DNA of 64,000 nt. Source: Halichondria panicea (taxonomy: Eukaryota > Porifera > Demospongiae > Suberitida > Halichondriidae). Of the stretch, positions 32,526 through 42,711 are shown one piece after another. Numbering within the stretch: position 1 is the stretch's first letter; every line of letters starts with the position of its first letter. Made by a program: the position numbers and the translations under genes. The notes under the pieces were generated by a model. That model did not search any database, had not been told where the DNA came from, and saw only the letters and a list, made by a program, of their open reading frames with translations. The stretch lies in the NCBI RefSeq assembly GCF_963675165.1, contig NC_087380.1, forward strand, positions 6,939,571-7,003,570. The letters run 5' to 3'.

Positions 32526-33202
32526 CTGTTGTGTCCTTGCTTTCCTGTACTGAGGAGTCATCATTCTTGATGTACTTGTCCTCAATCTCATCAACAATGT
32601 CAGGATGGCCAATGCGTGGTGACCTTAGGGCTTTAACCAGCTCAGACCAGGTGGGGTTGGGTAAGGACTGGAGCCATACTTTAAGCATTGCAGTGAGGTG
32701 ACCTTTTGTGGTATAGTGGTCGTTCCTAATATCCTGTAGAGTGAAAATTCATGAACGTTAAATGTTAATTTTGTACAATTTTTCCGTTGGTATAGTTTAA
32801 AAAAATGAATTAAGGCAACCCTCTAATTATTGGATGCTTGGACATTTCATCTTTACACTTTAGCACATTTATTATTATTATTATTTTTGAGTACATAATT
32901 AGTCATAGTCTAGCTGGAAATTAGCCACAATCACTTTCTTTACAATTTACACGGTACAGAGAGTCTTACAACACCTGAAGTTTGGTAATTATGAATCTTC
33001 AGGTGTTGTAAGACTCTCTGTATATACCATATTAAGGTGACTGTGACTAATTGTTCATGAAACCATAGAGAGTGCTAGGAAACTGCATGCCCTTCAATCA
33101 CCTCTAGTGTGCTGTACTGTAGACCCAACGCAAGCCCCAGGTCGAACCAATTAACACGAGCGTCCCACAAGACAGCTCTCGCTTCTCCTAGTGTGAGGGA
33201 CC
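32526..33202 (-). CDS. N-terminal death domain cassette g (gene 3)
   Basis: Exons 33102-33202 (SLTLGEARAVLWDARVNW, FDLGLALGLQYSTLE) and 32526-32733 (DIRNDHYTTKGHLTAMLKVW ... IKNDDSSVQESKDTTG). The first half is closest to cassette a of gene 0. It joins the DED exon upstream and the GTPase exon downstream, both in phase 1. The intron holds the perfect 26-bp hairpin at 32955-33022. Confidence 0.76.
32955..33022. repeat. Perfect 26-bp intronic hairpin of DD cassette g
   Basis: The left arm 32955-32980 (TACAGAGAGTCTTACAACAC plus CTGAAG) pairs without mismatch with 32997-33022, separated by a 16-nt AT-rich loop. The inner part is CCTGAAG/CTTCAGG here but CCGGTAT/ATACCGG in cassette b, so both arms changed together. 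Confidence 0.85.
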
Positions 33203-33300
33203 CTGCATAGAAACACACAACAATCAATGACATCCACATTTATACAGTAGGTAAACGATTGAACCATGACACAATAGAATGTACATTACATGTATATAAT

Positions 33301-33790
33301 GAAAGCACCGCGGGTGCTGGTGCCTCGGTGGAGGTGTCAAAGCTACATAACATAAAGCTACTAGTTATTAGCAATAGTTTTATACTGACACACATTATAA
33401 TTATGAACAATTTTGCAATTTTGCTGCATGCATTAATTGTAAGGCAGAATCCAGAATCACAGAGAAACTCAAAGAGTGGGTAATGATCGACCATCATTGT
33501 TGTTAAAAAGGATAGATGCCAAAAAGTCCAAGTTTAAAATGGCTGCATTAGCAGAGCCTTGCCAGCTCTCTTCTGAGGCTGAGTTCTCGCTCTTGCAGCT
33601 ACCAATAGCTAGCGTTCTAGTGCAGGGTAAGAGTGAAAAGAGCCGCAAACTGCACTTAGCTGTTTCATGCAGCCATTAATTTTATGGACTTCAAACTTTT
33701 GGTATCAATCAACAATCATGGTCAGTCATTTCCCATTTTTTGCTTCATGTTTGGTGACACCACCGAGGCATCAGCACCCGCGGTGCTTTC
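33301..33790. mobile_element. TIR element, GAAAGCACCG family, about 490 bp
   Basis: TIRs GAAAGCACCGCGGGTGCTGG and inverted CAGCACCCGCGGTGCTTTC. It lies in the intron between the DED exon and DD cassette g. Longer interior than the copy at 11991-12290. Confidence 0.65.
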
Positions 33791-34457
33791 TAGTGTTGTA
33801 AAATTCCCATAGCCTCACGCATCGCCGACTTAGGCTTAGCTACAAAATTATGTCACTTCTGAGTATCTAACCTCAAGGTTTGAGATTGGATACCGCAGCG
33901 GGCTTAAATCACACCATGGAATTAAGGTATAATCCACCAATCGATGCATCATGTAGTGTAGAACTTACTATTAAGAGGTTGAACTCGACCCTGTTGCGGC
34001 TGCTCTCTTTCTGCAGAAAACAATGCATGATTAATAAAACTTTACACATAATAACGTATATCGTATAGCGGGGAAGTTTTGTTTGGTGTAAATTTTTGTA
34101 TAAACTGCCCAATTTCGTATTTTAAGTATTCGTACAGCTCAGGATAGTGACGTTAAACGTATCGCGGTAGAATAATTTAATTTTCGTATGATGCTCTATC
34201 AGTGGTGTGTCTAACGAAGGGCTCAGGAGGCTTGAGCACCCCCTGGCCTCCTTAGACAACCAGGAGTCTAATCTAGCTATCAGTAATGGTCTAGCTAACT
34301 GAGCAGTTGTCTCGAATTCTCTTATGCAAATGAAAGTAGTTACTAGCGAAAATTTCCACCATATGAAAATAACCCGCTATACTGTATAATTATACATGTA
34401 GATCTATATAGGGTTATAAGTACATGTGGCCTCAAAATGCACAACATTAACATTCAC

Positions 34458-35034
34458 CTCTAATTTCATCGATCCTCTTCCTCACAATCTCAGCGACGTC
34501 ATCTCTATTGATGTCCTTGAGCCATCCCTCCAATTGTGTGAGAGAGCTCGTCGCTTTTGATGGGTCTAATATTCTCTTCTGCTCTAAGATTTTAAACAAT
34601 TGTACACAAGTTGAAATTCGATCACGGTTTATGTCAAGCAATTTCCGTGGTATGCGATTCCTCAGATACCAAAAGTAGTCGCCATTTCCGACTCGATCTG
34701 AAACTTTGACCAGAAGTTCGTAGAAATAAAACTTTTCTAGGTCTGGGGACGGCTGGGATGCAACAGTGAATTGCGTTAGTTCTTCAATATGTCTCCTAGA
34801 ATAGCCAGCTCCTGTCAGTAACCTCTTGAACACTGCAACAGCAGTACGTTCTTCTTCAAACACATCAAACACAGCCCTATAGATATCGCTAGTAATCTTC
34901 GATGGGTCTTTAATGATCTTGAATGAGATCGAGACCACAGATGATGCCAGTAGTTTCAGCTTCTCTAATTGATCAGTAGAGGCATTCTGGTCTATCTTGT
35001 TGAGAATTCCATTTAGATCTAGATCTGGATTCAT
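34458..35034 (-). CDS. Tandem death effector domain exon (gene 3 N-terminus)
   Basis: 577 nt from ATG 35034 to donor GTGAAT after AGAG (phase 1), encoding 192 residues plus one base. Residues about 103-190 fit a DED: FYFYELLVKVSDRVGNGDYF, IPRKLLDINRDRIST and LEQKRILD, ending with LEGWLKDINRDDVAEIVRKR. Residues about 5-85 (ILNKIDQNASTDQLEKLKLL, AVFKRLLTGAGYSRRHIEEL) look like a second, more divergent DED. Tandem DEDs are known from caspase-8, caspase-10 and cFLIP, where they mediate filament assembly with FADD. It replaces the C2 module of the sister genes. The Ginger element starts at 35040, so promoter and any 5' UTR would lie beyond 39389. Confidence 0.72.
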
Positions 35035-35035
35035 T

Positions 35036-35039
35036 GTGC
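35036..35039. repeat. Target-site duplication of Ginger-like element (left)
   Basis: GTGC immediately precedes the left terminus TGTCAC. The same GTGC follows the right terminus GTGACA at 39390-39393. It is 1 bp upstream of the gene 3 ATG (read on the minus strand). Confidence 0.75.
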
Positions 35040-38000
35040 TGTCACTGGAAAAATGGTCCTGAAAAAAATTGTCCGGGGACGAATTTTTTCAATGAAAATT
35101 TCGGTCCGGGGACTGAAATTTTCAGAAAAAATTGGTCCCCCCCTGAAATAATCAGTCCGGCTAGACAAAAAGACGTCTCTGGACCAGGAGTGTATGTAGG
35201 GCAACCTAGGGTCCTCTCCACATCATATTACGACATACAGATACGCACATACCCATGTACAGGGATGCAGTCACATAATATTCAGAAACTATAGCAGCCT
35301 AGCTTGTCAGCCAGGTGTACTAGATAGAGCTGCATGCAGCATGTGAACCTTGAGGCCTCCACATTCTTAAGACCCAGTTTTCAACTGTTTCAAAAGAAAG
35401 ATCTATTAACGATTGACAGTTTTACAGCTTGATAAAATAATGTTACTACTACTACATATAATTATAATGCCGAAGTTCTGTCCGGGAATAGATACAGATG
35501 GTACGGGTGCATGGTTCATAGTTTATGGACGGTTAACAGTTACATCTTAGTTCAAGACTGGTTTAGCACTGCACTGCATACAGTGCCAAACAGCTGATTT
35601 TTTGAGAAAAGCGGCAGGAACATTCACACAGGTGTCGTAATGATACCACTCCTTGCATGTGCTGCATTCCACCCAGTTTTCCATAGTTGCCATCTCTGGC
35701 ATTCTGCATAGGCAGTACACGGGGTATGTATCGATTGACACAATTGAGTCAGGAGCACGACGATACTTGGAAATGGAAAAGGTAGTATTTGTTGCTTTTG
35801 AAAGCAAGAAAACAAGTGCTGCCTCATTTTATGTTGATTGTACTGGAAGCTTCCAGGTGAGTGGCCAAGAGCAAGAGCTGTTGCATTGGCTATAGCCACA
35901 GTCACATCCTCCTGCCTGAATGTGCACGTTCATGAAGTTTAGAGTGATTTCTTTCGCCTCCGTATGCAACAAAGTTGCAATCTGAGCTTTGACTCCCGTG
36001 CTAACAGAACGATACATACTGTCATACACGTTAACCACTGGGTGAAGAGTGCCGATAGTAGAGACTGTGAGCCAATGGCCATGGTGATTGTTTACGACCT
36101 GTACGAACTCCCCACTTTCAACCTCGTATGAGAAGACAATACCTTTGATAACATCCTGCAAGCCAGGAACTGCTGGAAACGCTCTTTTGAGAAGCTGTTG
36201 TGCTGCGTTTATCAGATTGTCTGTCAACCATCCAAGTGGATTTAGTAGAACTTCCCTGTCATAGACAGTTAGACGAAGCTCAGGTATCCAATACAGGATT
36301 TTAGTGGCTTTTGGTGTACACGTATCCACATCAATGACGTTCTTCTTTGATCGCTCAATGACTGCTTGAGGTATTTTGGCCTGCCTACGATTAAACATCC
36401 TCTTCTGATGAGTCGGCTTGAAGGAGGGTGTGATGCAAGGGGTCTTAATCAATTTCAGGGGTGCGCCACGAGGGGTTTGAATCGATTTCACACGAGGGGC
36501 CTCACTTGATTTCAAAGGAGGGGTCTTCAAGCTTGGGGTCTTAATCGATTTCACACGAGGAGTCTGAATCGATTTCAGGGGTGTGACACGAGGGGTCTTC
36601 AGGGGTGCGACACGGGGGGTCTCACTTGATTTCAAGGAAGGGGTCTGAATCAATTTCAGGGGTGTGACACGAGAGGACAGACGAGAAGTTGCCAGAGAGA
36701 GAATACGTCTCTTCTTGATTTCACCCTGAACTGTTGGAGTTTGAGATTTGGGTTGTTTGGGTGTGCTGCAAAACTGAGGTTGCGGTGTTTTGGATATCAT
36801 TTGGCTAAGAGATAGCGGTGGTGACGGTAGCAATTTTTCATCCTGATCAATAAATGAGAATGATGGTTCATCTGACTGAAACAAGCCACTTGTACCATTG
36901 TGTGCTATTGGTGACAAACAATCTTGGGACTGATTAGTGGGACGGATAGAGTCATCATGGGGGTGTAATTGAGCAATGTTCAAATGAGCGAAATCATGAT
37001 GAGAGTCCAGACAAGTATTGTCCAATTGAGCGAAGTCCACCTTAGGGGAGTCCTCATCATGAGGGGGGTGTAATTCAGCAAAGTCCAAACGAGCAGATTC
37101 CAGGTGAGCGGAGTCCTCAAGAGGGGATTCCAGGAGAGCAGAGTCCTCAAGAGGAGATTCCAGGTGAGCGGAGGTTGTGTGAGCGGAGCCTTCAAGAGGG
37201 GATTCCAGGTGAGCAGAGGTCATGTGAGCAGAGTCCTCAGGAGGAGAGTGAGCAGAGTCCATTAATCCAGAATCGCAAGTAGGTGGATCATTGTACGGCT
37301 TGAGATGGGGTCCTGACACTAGTACTGTCTTTGATCTATCGCTTATCTCATATGCACCTCGTGGTTTAACAGAGATGATTTTGTAAGGGCCAGTGTACCT
37401 CTTCTTCAGCTTCCCACCTTTTGTCTTTTTGCGAGTATGATTTAGTTTCAGGACTAATTGACCAACCATATATCTCTCAGGCTGTGCATGTTTCTTATCA
37501 TACAGTTCCTTCTGTTTCTTTTGGGCGGCAAGAATATTGGTTTTTGCTTGGCTCAGTCGTACATGATTGTGTTCACGAGTACGTGTAACATCCAGATTGG
37601 GCATTTGCTGCTGATACTCGCAAGCAGCTTGGTCAGGAGAAATGCTTGAGACTTCTACATCAATGGGAAGAGTAGCTTGACGATTGAACATGAGTTCAAA
37701 AGGAGTAAACTTCGTTGAATTATGACGAGAGGTATTGTATGCGAAAACACATGTGTCCAGGTAGCTACTCCAGTCTTCACGCTTGTTGGACACAAACTTC
37801 ACTAGCATGTTTTGCAATGTCTGATTGAAACGCTCGTCCAAGCCGTTAGTCTAGAAAATAATATTATAGTTGAAAATACATTTTAAGTATAGGATATACC
37901 AGGAGGATATGCACCTATATATCCTCCGCTATACCGTGATTACTTCGAGGCATAGCCAAGGGGTATATAACCATGATATAGCGGAGAATATGATTATGTG

Positions 38001-39389
38001 TATATCCTCCGAGTACAAGTGCGATATAATAATAGTTTTAAAACTGTAGTGCATACCTGAGGGTGGTAAGGAGTTGTAAGGCGACGCTGGATCCCCAGGA
38101 GAGAACAGAGACTAGTGTCTAAATCATTGTTGAATTCACGTCCTTGATCTGAGAGAATTACCCGAGGCAGACCCATTCTCATAAATACCTGAGAAGGAAA
38201 AGTGTGTGATCATTATTTATTGCCCATGTGTGCGTGCATGCAGTGGGTGCATTGTGTATGTGTGTGGCATTCATACATAATTTATACCTTGAACAATGAT
38301 GTTGCTACTGATGATGCACTCTTGTCAGGTGTAGGAATAGCTTCTACCCACTTGGTAAAGTCATCGCTCATGGTTAAGATGTAGCGGGAACCATCGTTAG
38401 CAGTTGGAGAGAGAGGACCAACAAAATCAATTCCTAGCATGTACCAAGGAAACTGCACACGGATGGGGTGAAGTTCGGGCCTGCCAGTAGTTAGCTTTCG
38501 ATTAACTCGCTGGCAAATGTCACAAGTAGACACCTATAAAATAAACACATAAATATTGAGGGAAGGTGTTCCTGTTTGAGACTTTGTATACATGTAGGTG
38601 TAACAATAATACAGAACCAAGTTGACATCCCAATAATTATAGGTATTGAATTTGACTATTATGTGCACTAAAATACAAGGACAGATATAAGCAAATCTAC
38701 TAACCATTTCTTTCACGTCCTTTACCATGCCATGCCACATGTAACGCTCCTTAATTCGGGCAAGTGTGCGAGTCACCCCCATATGTCCAGATGTTTCATC
38801 AACATGGCAAGCGAACAGTATTTTCTTTCTCTCTCTTTGGTTGATAATGTATCGGATCAACACATCATCCTAAAATATCGAGAAGGCAATAATAATTATA
38901 TAGGAGCTATAATACCAGACTGAGAATCGAACATAGATGACGCGTTATATATACCTAGAGATGGCCACTCCTGTAATGATTGTAATTTCAACTACATTAC
39001 AGATACACCAACTCACTCTGTCCTTTCTCTTGTGTTTGTACATCAAGTCACCATTGTTCACTACAAACTGCTTGGCCTTTCTTCTGATGACCCTTTTTCT
39101 TCCCTCTTTACAGTCATCAGGGTACTCCTTGGTGGTGACATAGTGGAATACCTCTTCTATCAGCTCTTCCTCCCCTGTGTGTAGCTCAAGCTCCATAAGA
39201 ACAAACTTTTCAGCTGCATCAAAAGCTGTGCATGCATGCATTGTAGCCACGTGGAACAGGCAACTCATTGCGCAGCTCAGGACTACTTTTTTCGAGGGCG
39301 GACCAACATTATCAGCTAAAATTGGTCCGGGGGACCGAAAATTTCAGTCCGGGGACTGAAATTATCGGCGGACCAAAATTTTCGTGACA
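35040..39389 (-). mobile_element. Ginger-like cut-and-paste DNA transposon
   Basis: 4350 bp bounded by imperfect terminal inverted repeats of roughly 110-120 bp that start TGTCAC (left) and GTGACA (right) and share TGGTCC and GTCCGGGGACTGAAATTTTC blocks, with a 4-bp duplication GTGC. It encodes, on the minus strand, a Gypsy-type integrase followed by Ulp1-like protease and PHD finger. No reverse transcriptase, RNase H or gag is present and the ends are inverted rather than direct repeats, so it is not an LTR retrotransposon. Ginger1 elements are known to combine a Gypsy-like integrase with OTU or Ulp1 proteases. The published CCGG/CCGT target preference differs from GTGC here. Confidence 0.82.
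35547..39268 (-). pseudogene. Ginger transposase: integrase-Ulp1-PHD, frameshifted
   Basis: Five phase-0 exons: 39017-39268, 38705-38869, 38288-38533, 38057-38188 and 35547-37850. Exon 1 begins with ATG at 39268. Exons 2 and 3 carry the HHCC zinc finger (GHMGVTRTLARIKERYMWHG, CDICQR). The DDE catalytic residues are in GIDFVGP, LSDQGREF and the E of DERFNQTL. The GPY motif is in KKRYTGPYKI near 37400. A linker of two low-complexity repeat tracts (LESPLEDSAH type; TPxLKS/TPRVxPLK type) lies between about 36400 and 37270. A Ulp1-like cysteine protease follows (HGHWL, YDSMYR, QAGGCDCG), with a frameshift after the catalytic CG near 35890 and another near 35800, then a PHD finger (YCLCRMPE, WVECSTCKEWYH, WHCMQC). 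The two shifts predict an inactive protease/PHD tail. Confidence 0.8.
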
Positions 39390-39393
39390 GTGC
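39390..39393. repeat. Target-site duplication of Ginger-like element (right)
   Basis: GTGC directly after terminus GTGACA, matching 35036-35039. On the minus strand the pre-insertion site would read CGAAAGCACA followed by ATG. Confidence 0.75.
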
Positions 39394-39399
39394 TTTCGA

Positions 39400-40090
39400 T
39401 CCTCTGAGGTAGATGGGCGTGCCCGTCTACCTCCTACCTCTGAGGCTCTTCTGCTTGGAAACCAATGATGCAAGGGGGTTTCCCTGGGAAAGTCCCAGAA
39501 TCAGCTACCAAAAAGATACCTTCTATAATTATGGTAGATCCATAGATAGCCTCGAATCCAGGCCCCTCGTACTTACCTATCAAAGACACCACAAACTAGC
39601 CATCTCATCCATGAGTCCAGGGCGACGGGATTCCAACTCAGAGCGTCGTACAGGTGTTGGAATAGAGGGTAAGTCAGTGCATCTTTTTTTACGGTGGGAT
39701 TCTACTGGATATACGATATCCCTCTAAAAATATATGTTATGCTCATTCATGTCTTGCTCTGAAGTTGGCCCCCTGTTCCCCCTGTTCCTACTCCACTGGT
39801 AGTTAGATGTGTACTGCATGCGCGCTCATAGATCTATGAACGTGCAATTTTTTTATGAGTTAATAATAATTATGATCTGATAGCAGAAGCCGACGTGTAG
39901 ACTTCTGCTAGCTAGGTAATTAGAATAGGAGGGCTATAATCATACGAACTTATGTATAATAATTATAAAATCACTATTAGTCAAAAGAGTGTCATTTCCG
40001 TAAGGTCTCTGTTTGTCATACCTTTATGGTATTATATTGTGTACTTAACACAGGTCCCTAATACCTTATCGTAATGAGTGGCCGCATTTA
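39400..40090. other. Likely 5' flank of gene 3, no gene seen
   Basis: Sequence beyond the Ginger element that would have carried the original promoter and 5' UTR of gene 3. No TATA motif at a convincing distance and no supported ORF; short ORFs here show no domain. Confidence 0.35.
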
Positions 40091-40880
40091 ATTATGTGTA
40101 GTATTTGCATTTCAATACTCTTATTGCATAATCCACAAGGTCAGTGCACTGAGGAAGATAATGGTGTGCCTATCTGCCAACCTTCTAATCGTACTGGATT
40201 GCTTCAACGTCCGACGCCACACTTGTCTGTGTTTCAGAGGCTCCAAAATCAACTCAAATCACATCCCCGATTGTTTACAACATGTTAATTTTGCACTATT
40301 GTTGGATTCTTGATCATCGTTGCCTGTGTTGTTGTTCCTGTTGTCATAGCTCCATGTAGGGACTACTCCACTAGAGGATATCTTCAGTCATGGTACTATT
40401 CTGTTTTCCCTCAACATTGGCACTTCTTGTCACTCGGATTTATTTGCACAAGAAATTAGCTCGACTCAAGATGACTCCACCGTGCAGGAACTTTGACTCT
40501 ATAGCAGAAAATGTGAAGATGTCCATAAGCATCGGGAAACTGTCAATGATTCGCGGTATGGCTACACAAACTTCACTCGGTCATTGGGTATCTACTAGAA
40601 ACAGTATTTTTCTTAAAACTCGAATGTATCTGTTTCCATTAATGCGTTAACACCTCTTGGTAGGAGTAGTGAAGCGATTGTATGTATTTTTGATAACCAA
40701 GAACATTTTCAAGACTTCATAACTGATGAGGAGTACTGGAAGAAGCACATTCAGTATGCTGTGTACTGCAACAATACAATGGTCAGTACAGATACACCTA
40801 CAATAACATGGGCAAGCGCTTTTAATTTCAACTTAAAGCAGGGGACATGGTATGCAACTTGCATTGTTCAGAGGATTTAA
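40090..40880 (+). pseudogene. Decayed coding remnant of unknown protein
   Basis: Several plus-strand pieces look coding but are broken by stops and shifts. 40094-40288 reads QCTEEDNGVPICQPSNRTG. About 40350-40600 reads in pieces (EDIFSHGTILFSLNIGTS; NDSRYGYTNFTRSLG). 40629-40880 reads VCIFDNQEHFQDFITDEEYW ... MVSTDTPTITWASAFNFN. Sequons and cysteines suggest an extracellular protein. I do not recognise the family. The end (from 40845) runs into sequence matching the phosphatase remnant at 4153. Confidence 0.3.
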
Positions 40881-41995
40881 AATTGATGGTTGAATATGTT
40901 TGATGGATCGAACTAAATTAATGCCTATCCACCCATCCATGTACTGTTGACCTTTTACAGTACACACAGTAATATCGCAGTACATTTACCGCCCACTCAC
41001 ATGCACAATTAATGTTGCATCCTTTCTTCAATTGTCCTCCCACACAGTCTCTAGTGCTCTCTACCCACTGCCTTACACATGCTTTTATGTGTCTATAGCA
41101 ACCCACTGTACCCACTGCACTCTTTACCACAGGTGTACAATGGCTCCCTGGACACACTGACCCAAAGGCACCCATTCACATTGTGTCAGGATCAGCCGTG
41201 AGTTGACCGTAGAGTCCATGCAGCTCCAATAGAGATGAGGACACTAGCAATTGTCATAAGTTATAATTGGCATGCAAAGTTGAGCTCTATAATAATATTT
41301 TGTACAATAGACTGTTGACTAGCTGACTCAGGCTAGGCACAAGTAAGAACGTTTGGCCCTGCTGGTAATAATGTTATTATTGCTGTCAAATGTTATATTC
41401 TCCCACTCAGGGTTGCCGTGAGAGACACTCTGGGTTCCAAAGTGAGGACTACGGCTACAATAGGATTACAGTGTCATGCACAGTGGAGCAGATCAGTGCC
41501 GATCAGGTGGGTGGAGCTAACATGTACTGAGGGTACGTGGCTGCATCAGGTGATAATGTCAATGAGCCTTTCAGCCAGACACTGAGTTAGTGGGTACAGG
41601 GGACAATAATTAACATCATGTACTAGCCGTTGTAGCGTTGTAGCATTATAGAACCTGCATGTACCAATGTGCATTCCTTATCACTATTCAGCTCTGCCCC
41701 TTCAGAGTTAGTGCACTGTACAATATGTAGCAGCATTTATTGTGTGTGGGTGTGGGTGTGTGTGTGTGTGCGTGTGCGTGTGCGTGTGCGTGTGCGTGTG
41801 CGTGTGCGTGTGTGTGCATGCGTGCGTGCTACTAAATACACATACACTAGCATTGTAGACCAATGATAATGTGTATTTTGCCTATATAATTATACACTTC
41901 ACTTTCTCTTTCTCGTTTCTACAGGATGGCACTGTTATTACAAGTTCACTATTATATCACCAAACACTAAACCATGCATGGACCCTACTATAATT
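40845..41995 (+). pseudogene. Purple acid phosphatase-like remnant, copy beside gene 2
   Basis: 40845-40920 matches the end of the metallophosphatase exon (GGGGACATGGTAT). Exon 41132-41202 begins VYNGSLD and, after a frameshift, reads TDPKAPIHIVSGSA before a GTGAGT donor, the conserved HIVSGSAGC region of purple acid phosphatases. Exon 41411-41506 is open and reads GCRERHSGFQSEDYGYNRIT then VSCTVEQISADQ. The last exon starts at about 41926 (DGTVITSS). The GHEH exon is missing. The C-terminal exon is in frame here whereas the copies beside genes 1 and 4 carry an extra A, so this copy keeps the ancestral frame. Confidence 0.62.
41742..41826. repeat. GT/GTGC compound microsatellite
   Basis: (GT)n with interspersed GC steps in the last intron of the phosphatase remnant. 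The equivalent in the copy beside gene 4 is at 54677-54760; in copy 1 the tract is absent at the homologous place. Confidence 0.9.
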
Positions 41996-42202
41996 CTCAT
42001 TTATTATGTCATCATTGAAAGTTCTCTGTTCATCAAAAAGTTCTCGAATCCAGTGTTGTATGATGAGTACGACCTACCCTTGCATATAAAAATATAATTA
42101 TTATAATTATACATGCATGCATGTATGATGATGATGACAATCAACAAAATAAAAATAACTAATTGGACAAGTTTATAATTATTGTGGAAGTTTGTTCGCT
42201 AA

Positions 42203-42711
42203 CTAGTAAGTGTTCATAAATGTTCTCTCGATATTGTTGGCTAGGGTCCCTCCCTCCACCCCACGGCCTCTCAAAGCCTCCACCATGACCGACCAGCTCG
42301 GAGATCCCTTCTTGAACCACGCCTCCAGCATTGCAACAAAACACTTCTCCGTGTTATTGTAGTTAGTCTCTCTGATACTCTGCATAAACAACGAGGTATA
42401 TATAGAAGATACTATATAGGGTTGATACTATATAGAGAGCAATTAGCTATAATTATTAGTTATAATGGCTGCATGTTAGGTAATTACAGACCCCCCCTGA
42501 TCAATTCACTAAGACAGACTATACTAAATTTAATACAGTTGATTTGGATAATATACTTCACACAACCCAAGCATGCATGCAATACTTACATCAATAGTTC
42601 CATAGTCCACATCCAAGTTAATGGCCAGGTGGTACCACTTTGCACGAGCATCCCAAGTAGCATCTTTGACAGTCTTGAGAGATATGTCACCACCTGTAGC
42701 TGTGGCCTCAC
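42203..42711 (-). CDS. C-terminal death domain, two exons (gene 2)
   Basis: 42590-42711 (TATGGDISLKTVKDATWDAR then AKWYHLAINLDVDYGTID) and the terminal exon 42203-42379 (SIRETNYNNTEKCFVAMLEA ... IERTFMNTY, stop TAG). Intron only about 210 bp. Nearly identical to gene 4. Confidence 0.75.

Larger units (their letters stand above)
27181..35034 (-). pseudogene. Gene 3: DED-DED-DD-Roc GTPase-Ig-DD, disrupted
   Basis: Exons from the 5' end: tandem DED 34458-35034, DD 33102-33202 and 32526-32733, GTPase 28728-31292, Ig 28369-28594, C-terminal DD 27941-28062 and 27181-27357. The tandem DED takes the place of the C2 module and ends in the same phase (1). All domain exons except the GTPase are open. 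The GTPase exon has a TAA at 30538-30540 (CAA in sisters), a 2-bp insertion near 30167, a TGA at 29096-29098 (GGA in gene 1) and a 1-bp deletion near 28767. A full-length product is therefore not expected. A shorter DED-DED-DD-G-domain product up to the first stop is possible. The Ginger element ends 6 bp from the start codon. Confidence 0.75.

Noticed and set aside
35040-39389. LTR (Gypsy) retrotransposon
   Set aside because: Integrase is Gypsy-like, but there is no reverse transcriptase, RNase H or gag, and the ends are inverted repeats with a 4-bp duplication, fitting Ginger DNA transposons.
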